The notes under the pieces are model-generated. The model searched no databases, had not been told where the DNA came from, and was given only the letters and a program-made list of their open reading frames with translations. A stretch of 64,000 nucleotides of DNA from Streptomyces solincola (GTDB lineage Bacteria; Actinomycetota; Actinomycetes; Streptomycetales; Streptomycetaceae): contig NZ_PVLV01000085.1 of assembly GCF_002982015.1 (NCBI RefSeq), positions 1 to 64,000 of the forward strand, given 5' to 3'. Position 1 is the stretch's first letter, and each line of letters starts with the position of its first letter. A program made the position numbers and the translations under genes. Below, one piece after another: positions 9,118 to 16,996 of the stretch.

Positions 9118-9487
9118 GAACATCCGCCTCGCCACCGCAAGTAAGGATCGCCTGAGCCGTCTGAAGCACACCACCGGCATCACCCAGTGGAACGTCCTGT
9201 GCCGCTGGGCACTGGTGCTCTCCCTGGCGGACGCCTCTACCCCCCTGGTTCGTGAGGTCGTCACCGACTCCAACGTCGAGATGTCCTGGAAGACCTTCGC
9301 CGGGCCCCACGGAGACCTTTACCTCGCCCTGCTCAAGCAGCGCTGCGTGGCCGACGGACTAGAGCCGACAGACGAGAACGTCTCCAATACGCTGACGATC
9401 CATCTGGCCCGGGGGGTCGGGTACTTGGGTGCGCACAAGGAGATGACGGCGATCGAGGGGCTGATCGGGGCCGTGACAACCGTCTGA
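9107..9487 (+). CDS. dndE: DndE, DNA-binding component of the phosphorothioation complex
   Basis: This 126-aa protein begins MSLENIRLATASKDRLSRLK and has a GITQWNVLCRWAL segment, both typical of DndE, a small tetrameric protein that binds nicked DNA and completes the DndCDE complex. It overlaps dndD by 11 nt and is followed within 25 nt by a strong terminator hairpin, which closes the dndBCDE operon. Length is typical. Confidence 0.93.
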   Translation: MSLENIRLATASKDRLSRLKHTTGITQWNVLCRWALVLSLADASTPLVREVVTDSNVEMSWKTFAGPHGDLYLALLKQRCVADGLEPTDENVSNTLTIHLARGVGYLGAHKEMTAIEGLIGAVTTV

Positions 9488-9510
9488 AGTGTCAAGAATC
9501 GCCCAGTTTG

Positions 9511-9543
9511 GGGCCGACTCGCCTGCGCGGGTCGGCCCTTTCC
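9511..9543 (+). terminator. Rho-independent terminator after dndE
   Basis: Arms GGGCCGAC (9511-9518) and GTCGGCCC (9531-9538) form a perfect 8-bp stem followed by a short T-run. It separates dndBCDE from the downstream DUF262 gene, which therefore needs its own promoter in the 75 bp before 9619. Confidence 0.75.
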
Positions 9544-9618
9544 TACGCCCCACACGATGGCGACCAGTCATCAGAAAACACAGATCCACTTAACTCGTTG
9601 ACACATAAGCTGCCCCGT

Positions 9619-11361
9619 ATGGCATCGGGACACAGCAGCACCTCGCTTCAGCTCTACCTCGTCGGCATCGGTGAGGTCCTGCGCAACAATCGCCTGGTCG
9701 TTCCCCAGTTCCAGCGCTCGTACTGCTGGAAGGTGGAGCAGGAGGTCCTCGACTACTGGACCGACCTGAGCCGGGCGATCAACGGCGGGGCCAAGGAGGA
9801 GTACTTCTTCGGCACGATCGTGATCACCCAGGACGGCGACGGGACTCGGAAGCGGATCATCGACGGCCAGCAGCGGCTGGTCACCTCCTCCCTCCTGATC
9901 GCTGCCATCCGCGACGAGCTGCGAACCCTGGAGGGGAACCTACTCAAGGCGGACGACTCCCAGGCTGTGGGCATCAGCCGCACCTTCCTGGCCAGCAAGG
10001 CATGGAACGACAGGTACGCGGAGTCGCACCTCAAGCTCAACGAGAGCGACAACCCCGACTTCCTCGGGATCACCACCGCGACCGTGCTCCCGGGGAAACC
10101 CGCGAGGACCGACTCCGACATCGTCAAGGCATACCGGTTCTTTCGGGAAAAGATCTCGCAGTTCCGCAGCCTGCATGGGATGGACGCGGCCAACGTCCTC
10201 GAGAAATGGGTGAGCTACATCCAGCACCGGGCGCAGCTCGCCGTGGTCGAGACCCCGACCGAGGCAGACGCCTACGTGATCTTCGAAACTCTCAACAATC
10301 GAGGCGCCGACCTGACCACCGCGGACCTCCTGAAGAACCACCTCTTCGGAGCTGCCGGCGAGCAGCAGAACCTCAACGCGGTGCGGAACAACTGGCACCA
10401 GTCGCTCGGAACGCTCCAACTCGGTGCCGCCGATGCGAAGTTCACCAAGTTTCTGCGCCATTATTGGAGCTCGAAGGTTGGCAAGATCACCGAGCGCGAT
10501 CTTTACGGGGAGATGCGCAAGGAGGTGACGCACCGACAGGAGGCGCTGCACTTCTCGGAGAACCTCCTGTCAACCGCACATGCGTACACCGCGCTCTCCA
10601 ATCCGGAGAGCGACTTCTGGGCGACCAAGTGCAGCGGCAACGGTCACCGTCCCGCTCTCGACACACTCGCCATGTTCGACCTGGTTCCCAACAAGATCCT
10701 CCTGCTTGCGGCAGTCGAGCACTTCCACTCCCACGAGCTCGAGAAGCTCCTCCGGTCCATGGTGAACTGGTCAGTGCGCGGCATGATTATGAGCATGATG
10801 AACCGCGGCCGCTTCGAGGACCAGTACTCTCAGATCGCAGTCGCCATCCGGAAGGGCGAGGTCACCACCACCGCGCAGGTCCGACTGCGCGTCGAGGACC
10901 TCATCCCCTCTGACACCGACTTCAGGGAGCAGTTCGCGCTCGCCACTGTCGGAAGAAGCGATTCCAAGCTTGCCCGGTACTACCTGAGCGCCCTGGAGAC
11001 GACAAGGCGAAAGGAGTCCCAGCCAGAGTTCGTCCCCAACAGCAACCCGAGCCAGGTCAACCTGGAACACGTGTTCCCGCAGAACGCCAAGGAAACCGAT
11101 TGGGAGGACTTCATCAAGAAGAGCGGGGACAAGCAGGACGCCGCCAGCTGGGTCTACCGCATTGGCAACATGGTGCTTCTGCAGACTGGAGTGAACTCTA
11201 AGATCGGGAACAAGTCGTTCGCCGAGAAGGTCGATCTCTTCAAGGCGTCGGGCTTCGAGCTGACTAGAAAGGTCGGCGAGAAGAACGAGTGGACCCCGGA
11301 TAGCATCCGGCTGCGACAGACCGTCCTTGCCGGACTCGCGGTCAAGACCTGGCCGCGCTGA
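9619..11361 (+). CDS. DUF262-DUF1524 nuclease (GmrSD/SspE type)
   Basis: This 580-aa protein has an N-terminal DUF262 domain with the motif IIDGQQRL (about residues 79-86) and the VPQFQRSYCW segment near residue 30. Its C-terminal DUF1524 HNH-type domain is shown by NLEHVFPQN (about 480) and IGNMVLLQ (about 515). This two-domain layout is that of GmrSD type IV restriction enzymes and of SspE, the effector that works with Ssp phosphorothioation. Its position directly after dndE suggests a restriction role sensitive to phosphorothioate status, but GmrSD-like action on modified phage DNA is equally possible. The ATG at 9619 was preferred to upstream starts because the domain begins soon after. 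It has its own transcript. Confidence 0.85.
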   Translation: MASGHSSTSLQLYLVGIGEVLRNNRLVVPQFQRSYCWKVEQEVLDYWTDLSRAINGGAKEEYFFGTIVITQDGDGTRKRIIDGQQRLVTSSLLIAAIRDELRTLEGNLLKADDSQAVGISRTFLASKAWNDRYAESHLKLNESDNPDFLGITTATVLPGKPARTDSDIVKAYRFFREKISQFRSLHGMDAANVLEKWVSYIQHRAQLAVVETPTEADAYVIFETLNNRGADLTTADLLKNHLFGAAGEQQNLNAVRNNWHQSLGTLQLGAADAKFTKFLRHYWSSKVGKITERDLYGEMRKEVTHRQEALHFSENLLSTAHAYTALSNPESDFWATKCSGNGHRPALDTLAMFDLVPNKILLLAAVEHFHSHELEKLLRSMVNWSVRGMIMSMMNRGRFEDQYSQIAVAIRKGEVTTTAQVRLRVEDLIPSDTDFREQFALATVGRSDSKLARYYLSALETTRRKESQPEFVPNSNPSQVNLEHVFPQNAKETDWEDFIKKSGDKQDAASWVYRIGNMVLLQTGVNSKIGNKSFAEKVDLFKASGFELTRKVGEKNEWTPDSIRLRQTVLAGLAVKTWPR

Positions 11362-11544
11362 ACTACGGCAGGCACGGAGACTCCCTTCCTCAACCGGCTC
11401 AAACGCCAAAGGACGTGAAATGTCAGCTGGCGGAGGGACGTTGAGGTCCCGCGGACGGGGGGCTGGTGGTCTGCACAGCCCTGTCTTCCTGAGGTGACTC
11501 GATCCGGTGCGGTAGTGCCCAAGCTCACGGCTCGGAAGACGCGA

Positions 11545-12828
11545 GCCAGCAATCCCCGTGGCACCACGGCGATGTGGGTGCGTGACCACCTCGATGGGCT
11601 CTGGGACGACGAAAACTGCATCTCCTGGTATCCGCGCGATGGTCGCCCCGCCTTTCGCCAGCTCAGCTGGCCACGGTATGTGTGCCGCAGTTTCTGCTCG
11701 GCCTCTCTGACCGGCAGGCGGCGCCAGGCAGTGCGGTGCAGGATCCACTTCACTTACGCCCTGGCCATGGAGCTGGACGACCCCAGTTTTCACTACAGTG
11801 TGCTGACGGACTTCCGTGATCGCCGGTCCCCAGGACGACCGCGCAGATCGACTCCTGTCCCTGGCCCGGAACGGATGCGCGATGTCGGTGTGGTCACAGA
11901 AGGTTCTGGCCGCGGCACGAGACCTCACCCGCCTGGAACTGGTTCTCGGAGCAGTACGTGCTGCTCTGGAGGCAGCCACCCAGCGGGCACCTGATGTGCT
12001 CACGGGCTGGTGGATGCCGCGTGGGCCACACGTTACGGACGTCCGGTCCGCCTCCCCAGCCAACCGACTCGCCCTGTCACCCGTCTCAAGCAGGCCGGAG
12101 CGGACGCTCACCGGTCCCTTGAGCGCCTGCCGCCCCACCGGCGTGGTCCTCGCGCGGAGGTGTTGCGGCAGATCATGGTGCAGAACTTCCTCGTTGACGC
12201 CCGCGGCGCTCTGCGTCGCCGCGCCGAGGAAGACGGGCGACTCAAAGGGGCTGCCCGGGTTATCTCGCTCTACGAATGCGAAGCCCGCCGGGCCATCCGG
12301 GGTAACACCCTCTGGAGCGGCTACCTGGTCCACGTCACCGAGACCTGCGACACTGACGCCCCGGTCAACCTGATCACGGACATCGCCACCACCGGCCGAC
12401 CAGGGGTACCCAAGCCCTACCCGGCTTCACACCCGTCTCCGCCACCGCCGGCTGCTGCCCCCCCAGCACCTCGTCGACGGCGGCTATCTCTCAGTTGCCC
12501 TACTCGACTCCTCCGCACGCGACCACCAGATCCAGCTCATCGGACCGGTCAGGCCAGTGGCGCCTGGCAGAGCATGGAACATACCGGCTTCACCTGAGAC
12601 GACTTCACCATCGACCTCGACCGCCGCCAGGTCACCCTGCCCGGGCGGCCAGACCAGGCGAGCCCGGAATCGAGCCACCTGTCATGGCCCCCTTGACACG
12701 GTCGCTTGTTTCCACCCACGCCAGTACCGCCCATGCCCGGATCGGCCCACCCGCACCCGTGGCCGCTCAGCGCGCACGGTGAACTTCCTCCCCCGCCACC
12801 CGCACGAACTCCAGGCGCGCAATCACTA
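11545..12828 (+). pseudogene. Decayed IS1182-family transposase
   Basis: Segments typical of IS1182-like transposases occur in order but in changing frames: DGLWDDE and ALAMELDDPSFHYSVLTDFR in one frame, AARDLTRLELVLGAVRAALE in a second, EVLRQIMVQNF and VTETCDTDAP back in the first, and the C-terminal end NFLPRHPHELQARN in a further frame. At least three frameshifts and several deletions are needed to explain it, so it is non-functional. No intact terminal inverted repeats were recognised. It separates the dnd/DUF262 block from the restriction operon. Confidence 0.85.
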
Positions 12829-13511
12829 GAACTCTAAGTGGCATTCAACGCTCGCCGGTTGCTCACTATCAGATTCCTGACCCTCCCGCCGCAAAAATCA
12901 ATATGACTCCAACAACCGCGATGATTTTCGGCCGACACTCTCTGTAACGAAAGAGCTCTCATCGACTTAGCGTGAGGGTTTTAACTTTGCAAAGCAGCGG
13001 ATCCAGACGTCATTCTGAATGGAAACGGAACGAAGAGTTCTGAGACTTGGGCAGCCTTCACGCCATCGCCCGGCACTCAATGAAGTAACCCATGTGAGAC
13101 GTCGCTTCACTTTCTGCGAGCGCCACCCTCCGGACCAGCGGGTTTTAGGGGCGCAGTAGAGGGAATCCCCCCTTCCGGATTTCCTCTACTGCGCCCCTAG
13201 GCGCCAAGTCGCACCGCTCGCGAAGTGCACTGTGTTGGTGTACTGCTGCACGAACATGGTTGTGCGTATCGCAGCGGCGGATCGGATCAGGGAGCTTGAA
13301 TTTATAAATCAAAGGCTGTGACACACAGCTACGTATAGCTGTTTGTGAGAACGTCCCGTTCCAAAGCGGTAGGTGACTCGGATGGTGTCAGAGTTACCCC
13401 GTCATGGTCGTTCCTCTTCCCTTTGGCTCGCTACAGCCGAAGGGGAGGGGTAGTTGGGCTCCGCTGTCACCTGCTACGTGGCAACCGCATGAGCCCGAAG
13501 AGAGGAGCAAC
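12829..13511. other. Intergenic region between IS remnants
   Basis: About 680 bp with lower GC than its surroundings and no gene that can be supported. Its one conspicuous element is the long near-perfect hairpin at 13146-13199, listed separately. Confidence 0.6.
13146..13199. repeat. Long near-perfect hairpin, 23-bp stem
   Basis: Arms 13146-13168 and 13177-13199 are complementary over 23 bp with a single G-T type mismatch and an 8-nt pyrimidine-rich loop. No T-tract follows on either strand, so it is not a typical terminator. It could be a structured RNA, a protein-binding palindrome or a relic of a small inverted-repeat element. Confidence 0.75.
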
Positions 13512-13694
13512 GTGCACAATCCGCTTGGCGACGATCACTGCTGCACCTCGACGTGCCTGGGGGATGAAGGCCAGAGCACGTCTGATGGTCAGAGTAACGA
13601 GGGCCCCTCGAAGGGGCGTATAACTCCGGCCACAATCTCGGCAGTTGCCACCCTGATAACTTCCCTGGCTGCACTGATCACGGCCTTCCGGTAG
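13512..13694 (+). CDS. Small protein with Cys-rich head and hydrophobic tail (60 aa)
   Basis: A GTG codon at 13512 is preceded at good spacing by a strong ribosome binding site (GAGAGGAG, 13500-13507). The 60-aa product has an N-terminal HCCTSTC cluster, a polar Ser/Gly/Asp-rich middle and a C-terminal hydrophobic stretch (about residues 38-59) long enough for one membrane span. I do not recognise the family. The start signal and the sensible domain split favour a real gene; the isolated position between IS remnants argues for caution. Confidence 0.45.
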   Translation: MHNPLGDDHCCTSTCLGDEGQSTSDGQSNEGPSKGRITPATISAVATLITSLAALITAFR

Positions 13695-13863
13695 CAGGCA
13701 GCTGTACTGCAATAGTTAAGACACGCTGCCAAGTCGTGCGTGAGGCGCAGGTGACGCCGGCTGACCATCTGGGATCACCTTCAGCGTCTTATCAGGAGTC
13801 GCACAAATTCCGAGCACGTTGCCCCACTCGGCATCAGTGGATTCAGGGCATGAAGCGCTTCGG

Positions 13864-14140
13864 TGCTAATTGGAGGCTCAATTCCATGAGCGGATCAAGT
13901 CATGGCCCGCCCGTCCTCTTACCCTGCCGAGCTTCGCGAGTGCGCGGTAGTACGCATGGTCGCGGAGATTATTCACAGGCACCCACCGGGTGGGCCGTTA
14001 TGAAGGCGGTCGCCGCAGACCTGGGCATCGAGGCCGCGGCCACCGCAAAGTGGGCCGACTGGTTCAACAACCAGCTGCTTCACACTGCCATCGGCGACAT
14101 CCCGCCCTACGAACACGAAACCAAAAATCGCGCTCCACAG
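13864..14140 (+). pseudogene. IS3-family transposase remnant
   Basis: A first frame gives an OrfA-like start (SYPAELREC, then RMVAEIIHRHPPGGP) that ends at a stop near 13999. A second frame continues with MKAVAADLGIE and then jumps to the far C-terminal end of an integrase-core transposase (KWADWFNNQLLHTAIGDIPP). The internal DDE core is missing, so this is a deleted, frameshifted relic. Confidence 0.75.
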
Positions 14141-14202
14141 AGGTGGGCAGGGTTGATAGCTGTACAGCTTCCGGCTGTCGACCCTGCCCTGAGGTAGCGG
14201 CT

Positions 14203-14676
14203 TTACCAGTCCAGATCAGCGCTGGCGAGGATGTCGCCAACGTCGTCCTTCTCTTCCTCCAGCGGCGTCCTAAGCCCTTCGAGGACGAGGTTCGAGATGA
14301 TTGTGTCGAGGTCCTGGTCGGACTGACGGTTTATTAGAGTCTGCAGGTGGGACAGGCCGGCGTTCGCGTACTCCTCGAAGATGAGAACCCGCTCAGGCTG
14401 GCGGTCCGCGCTAAGGATCTCCGGGTCGGAGGGATACTCGACGGCTCCGAGCATGTCAAGGAGTACCTCCCCGTAGTCTCGGCTCTCCATGAGCGCAAGG
14501 CGGATCGGCTCATCGGCCTCGTCGAACGGCTTGCGCTCGCCTCGGCGGCGGCCGAGCAGTGCGGCGAACATCATCGCCTCGACCATGGTCGCGAACGTCC
14601 CGGTCTTTCTGTCGGTCAGCTTACCGAGCAAGTCCTCATGCGCCCGGGGCCGGCGGAATCGGTCCGTGTAGGCCAT
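14203..14676 (-). CDS. Dnd system-associated protein 4-like (157 aa)
   Basis: This soluble 157-aa protein has a conserved-looking N-terminal segment (RPRAHEDLL, then TMVEAMMFAALLGRR) and an acidic C-terminus. It resembles the small family annotated as DNA phosphorothioation-associated (dnd_assoc_4); molecular role unknown. It is the last gene of a five-gene operon, and its ATG overlaps the stop of the SMC-like ATPase gene. The assignment rests on remembered sequence pattern and context. Confidence 0.7.
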   Translation of the reverse strand: MAYTDRFRRPRAHEDLLGKLTDRKTGTFATMVEAMMFAALLGRRRGERKPFDEADEPIRLALMESRDYGEVLLDMLGAVEYPSDPEILSADRQPERVLIFEEYANAGLSHLQTLINRQSDQDLDTIISNLVLEGLRTPLEEEKDDVGDILASADLDW

Positions 14677-16754
14677 CAGAAGGTCACCTTCTCCAGAACA
14701 GTGTGCTCGAAGTCGCCGTGTGACACGTACGGAACCTCACGGTTGTTGATTACGATCGTCTCTTCACCCGCCGACTGGTTTGGCGTGTAAGAGCGCAGTA
14801 CGTACATCTGATTGGCGGCCTGCTGGAGGTTCTCCAGAACCTTGCCCCGCGCCTGCGACTGCGAGAGCAGGGTGATGATCTGGGATGTCAGCGCCGGCAG
14901 GGCCTTGGAGATCTCTTCCTGATAAGTCAGGTCGAGGCTGCCGAAGGGGGCGTCCATGACGACCGGGTAGACACCGCCGCTGCCGGTCTCGATAGTCGCC
15001 TCCCCCCTATTCTTCTTTCGAGCACTGATGTTCCTGGCAACCTCGGAGACCGCGCCGACGAAGCTGAGGCCGAGGATCTGGTTCTCACCGGTGGAGCGGA
15101 TGGCCACTCCGCTCGCGGTGTGCAGTTCCAGCTCGAAGTCGTCGTTCAGCTCGGGTACGTAGCTCTTGATAAAGATCCGGGAGAAGACCTCCTTGACCTT
15201 CTTGTCGAGCTGGTCGCGGACCTCCTCGGTCTTGATCTCGAGGATCTCCTTCAGCGCGGCACGCACCTTCTCGACGAGCTCGACCTGCTTTTGCACCTTG
15301 CGGGCCTTCTCGCTCTTGACCTCAGCATTCCGGTACTGACGTCCTGTGGCCTCTGCCTCCTGCTTGATCGAGGTGACCTTGTTCTCAGCCTCCTTGTGCG
15401 CGACACGGGCGTCGGTCTCCTTGGAAGCGTAGTTCTTCCGGCGCTCGATGAGGCGCTGGACGTCCTGGATATTCACCCCCTCCAGCTGCCGATCGACATC
15501 GGAGCGTTCCTCTTCCAGCTCGCTGATCTCTGCGTCCGCCTTCTGAATGTCGGAAGCGTTGAGGGTGAGCTGCTCCAGGATTTCCTGGCGCCTCTCCTCC
15601 AGGTTCTTCATCTTGCCGCTGACCCGCATCCAGCTCTCCTGGACGTCCTCGAGGCCGGCGTTGTACTTGCGCTTGTCCAGCTCCTCGTACTCTTGGGTCC
15701 CCTCGCGGACCTCACGGCCGCACAAGCACAGCTGGGCTTCGAGGATGTCCTCGATGAAGCTGCGCTGGATGCCTGCGGGCAACTGGCGGCGCTCTCGCAT
15801 CTCGTCTGCGAGCTCAATCACCTTAGTGTCGATCCCGCTGGTCAGAGCCAGGAAGCCGTGCCGCGACAGCAGCTCGCGCTTACGGCTCTTGTACTCCATG
15901 TGCCGGTCGTGCGCGGCCTTGATCCGGCGGGTCAGCGAGTCACGCTTCTTCTGGAGCGGCTCCGCCTCCCTGTTCTGGAGCAGGGCGCGGTCAATGGCCT
16001 GGACTTCCTTCTGGAAGGCGCTGATTTCGCCGGAGAGGCGCAGCATCTCTGCAACCTCTTCCTTCTCGCGGGTGGCGAGGTGGTCCATATGGTCGGACAG
16101 CTGCTTCAGCCTGCTGTCCTCCTTGGAGTCGATCTCGCTGGCGAGCTTTCGGGAGACCTTCGGCAGGTCCTCCAGAGCACGCTCGATGGCCTCCAAGTCG
16201 AGAAGGGTCTTGATGGCCTTCTGGACCTCCTGGTTCTTGCCTTCGCCTTCCCGCTTCACGTCGCCGGAGAACATCTTCTCCATGCGCTCACCGTTGAAGA
16301 AGAAGAACTGACGCAGGCCCTTGGGCAGGATCTTCTCGATCCGATCCTGGCCGTTGAGGATGCTCTGGGCTTCGCCATCCGTCCCGATCTCCGTGACCGT
16401 CAGCTCAGGCTCGACTGGCTCCTGCTCCGCCTTCTCCTTGATAACAGTGACGTGCCGGACCACGGAGAACCGGGTCCCGTCGTGCTCGAAGTCCAGCCGA
16501 ACGGAGGCCGTGATGTCCTCCCCGAACGCCGTGTCGGCCCATGCCTTGTCGTGAATGACGCGATGCTGCTGTTCCACGTCTTCCGAGAAGGTGCCGTACA
16601 GGGCCCAGGCGAACGCGTTGAGCAGGGTGGTTTTGCCGGCACCGTTGTTACCGAAGATGAGGACGGCGGGCTTGCCCTCCTCCACAGACAGGTCGAGAAC
16701 CTGCTCACCGTAGAAGGCGCGAAAGTTCTTCAGCGTCAGCTTGAGCAGCTTCAC
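14676..16754 (-). CDS. SMC/DndD-like ATPase of the restriction operon
   Basis: This 692-aa ATPase has an N-terminal KLLKLTLKNFRAFYG start, Walker A GNNGAGKTT (about residue 36), long coiled coils, a CLCG motif near residue 343 that may act as a zinc-hook-like turn, a signature-like region (ILGLSFVGAVSE) and Walker B VVMDAPFGSLD (about 597). It is the Rad50/SMC fold and resembles DndD in layout, but it is encoded apart from dndBCDE, next to a helicase-nuclease. That suggests a DNA-sensing motor in restriction rather than modification. It overlaps both neighbours. Confidence 0.87.
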   Translation of the reverse strand: MKLLKLTLKNFRAFYGEQVLDLSVEEGKPAVLIFGNNGAGKTTLLNAFAWALYGTFSEDVEQQHRVIHDKAWADTAFGEDITASVRLDFEHDGTRFSVVRHVTVIKEKAEQEPVEPELTVTEIGTDGEAQSILNGQDRIEKILPKGLRQFFFFNGERMEKMFSGDVKREGEGKNQEVQKAIKTLLDLEAIERALEDLPKVSRKLASEIDSKEDSRLKQLSDHMDHLATREKEEVAEMLRLSGEISAFQKEVQAIDRALLQNREAEPLQKKRDSLTRRIKAAHDRHMEYKSRKRELLSRHGFLALTSGIDTKVIELADEMRERRQLPAGIQRSFIEDILEAQLCLCGREVREGTQEYEELDKRKYNAGLEDVQESWMRVSGKMKNLEERRQEILEQLTLNASDIQKADAEISELEEERSDVDRQLEGVNIQDVQRLIERRKNYASKETDARVAHKEAENKVTSIKQEAEATGRQYRNAEVKSEKARKVQKQVELVEKVRAALKEILEIKTEEVRDQLDKKVKEVFSRIFIKSYVPELNDDFELELHTASGVAIRSTGENQILGLSFVGAVSEVARNISARKKNRGEATIETGSGGVYPVVMDAPFGSLDLTYQEEISKALPALTSQIITLLSQSQARGKVLENLQQAANQMYVLRSYTPNQSAGEETIVINNREVPYVSHGDFEHTVLEKVTF

Positions 16755-16936
16755 TTGGTCAGCTCCCTCACGGCGTCGACGATCTTCGGGACGACCTTGG
16801 TTGTCTCCCTGATGTGGATGTTCTCGGTCTCCAGGTCGATGACCTTCTGGACGAGGATCTTGGCTTCCCGCGGCAGCTCGTTCAGGACGTCGCGCACCGT
16901 TCGTGCGGGAGGCTGGCCGGCTGTTTCGTCGCTCAC
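16751..16936 (-). CDS. Small helical protein in the restriction operon (61 aa)
   Basis: This 61-aa protein is predicted mostly helical, with the segment REAKILVQKVIDLETENIHI suggesting a short coiled coil. The GTG start has a good ribosome binding site (AGGAG, 8 nt upstream), and the end overlaps the start of the SMC-like ATPase gene. The tight coupling suggests it is an accessory subunit of that ATPase. No family was recognised. Confidence 0.75.
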   Translation of the reverse strand: MSDETAGQPPARTVRDVLNELPREAKILVQKVIDLETENIHIRETTKVVPKIVDAVRELTK

Positions 16937-16996
16937 GGATTACTCCTGGTTCGAGGTAGCGGGTACGGAAGGAATGGGGGTACTTGCAGTGAGGGC

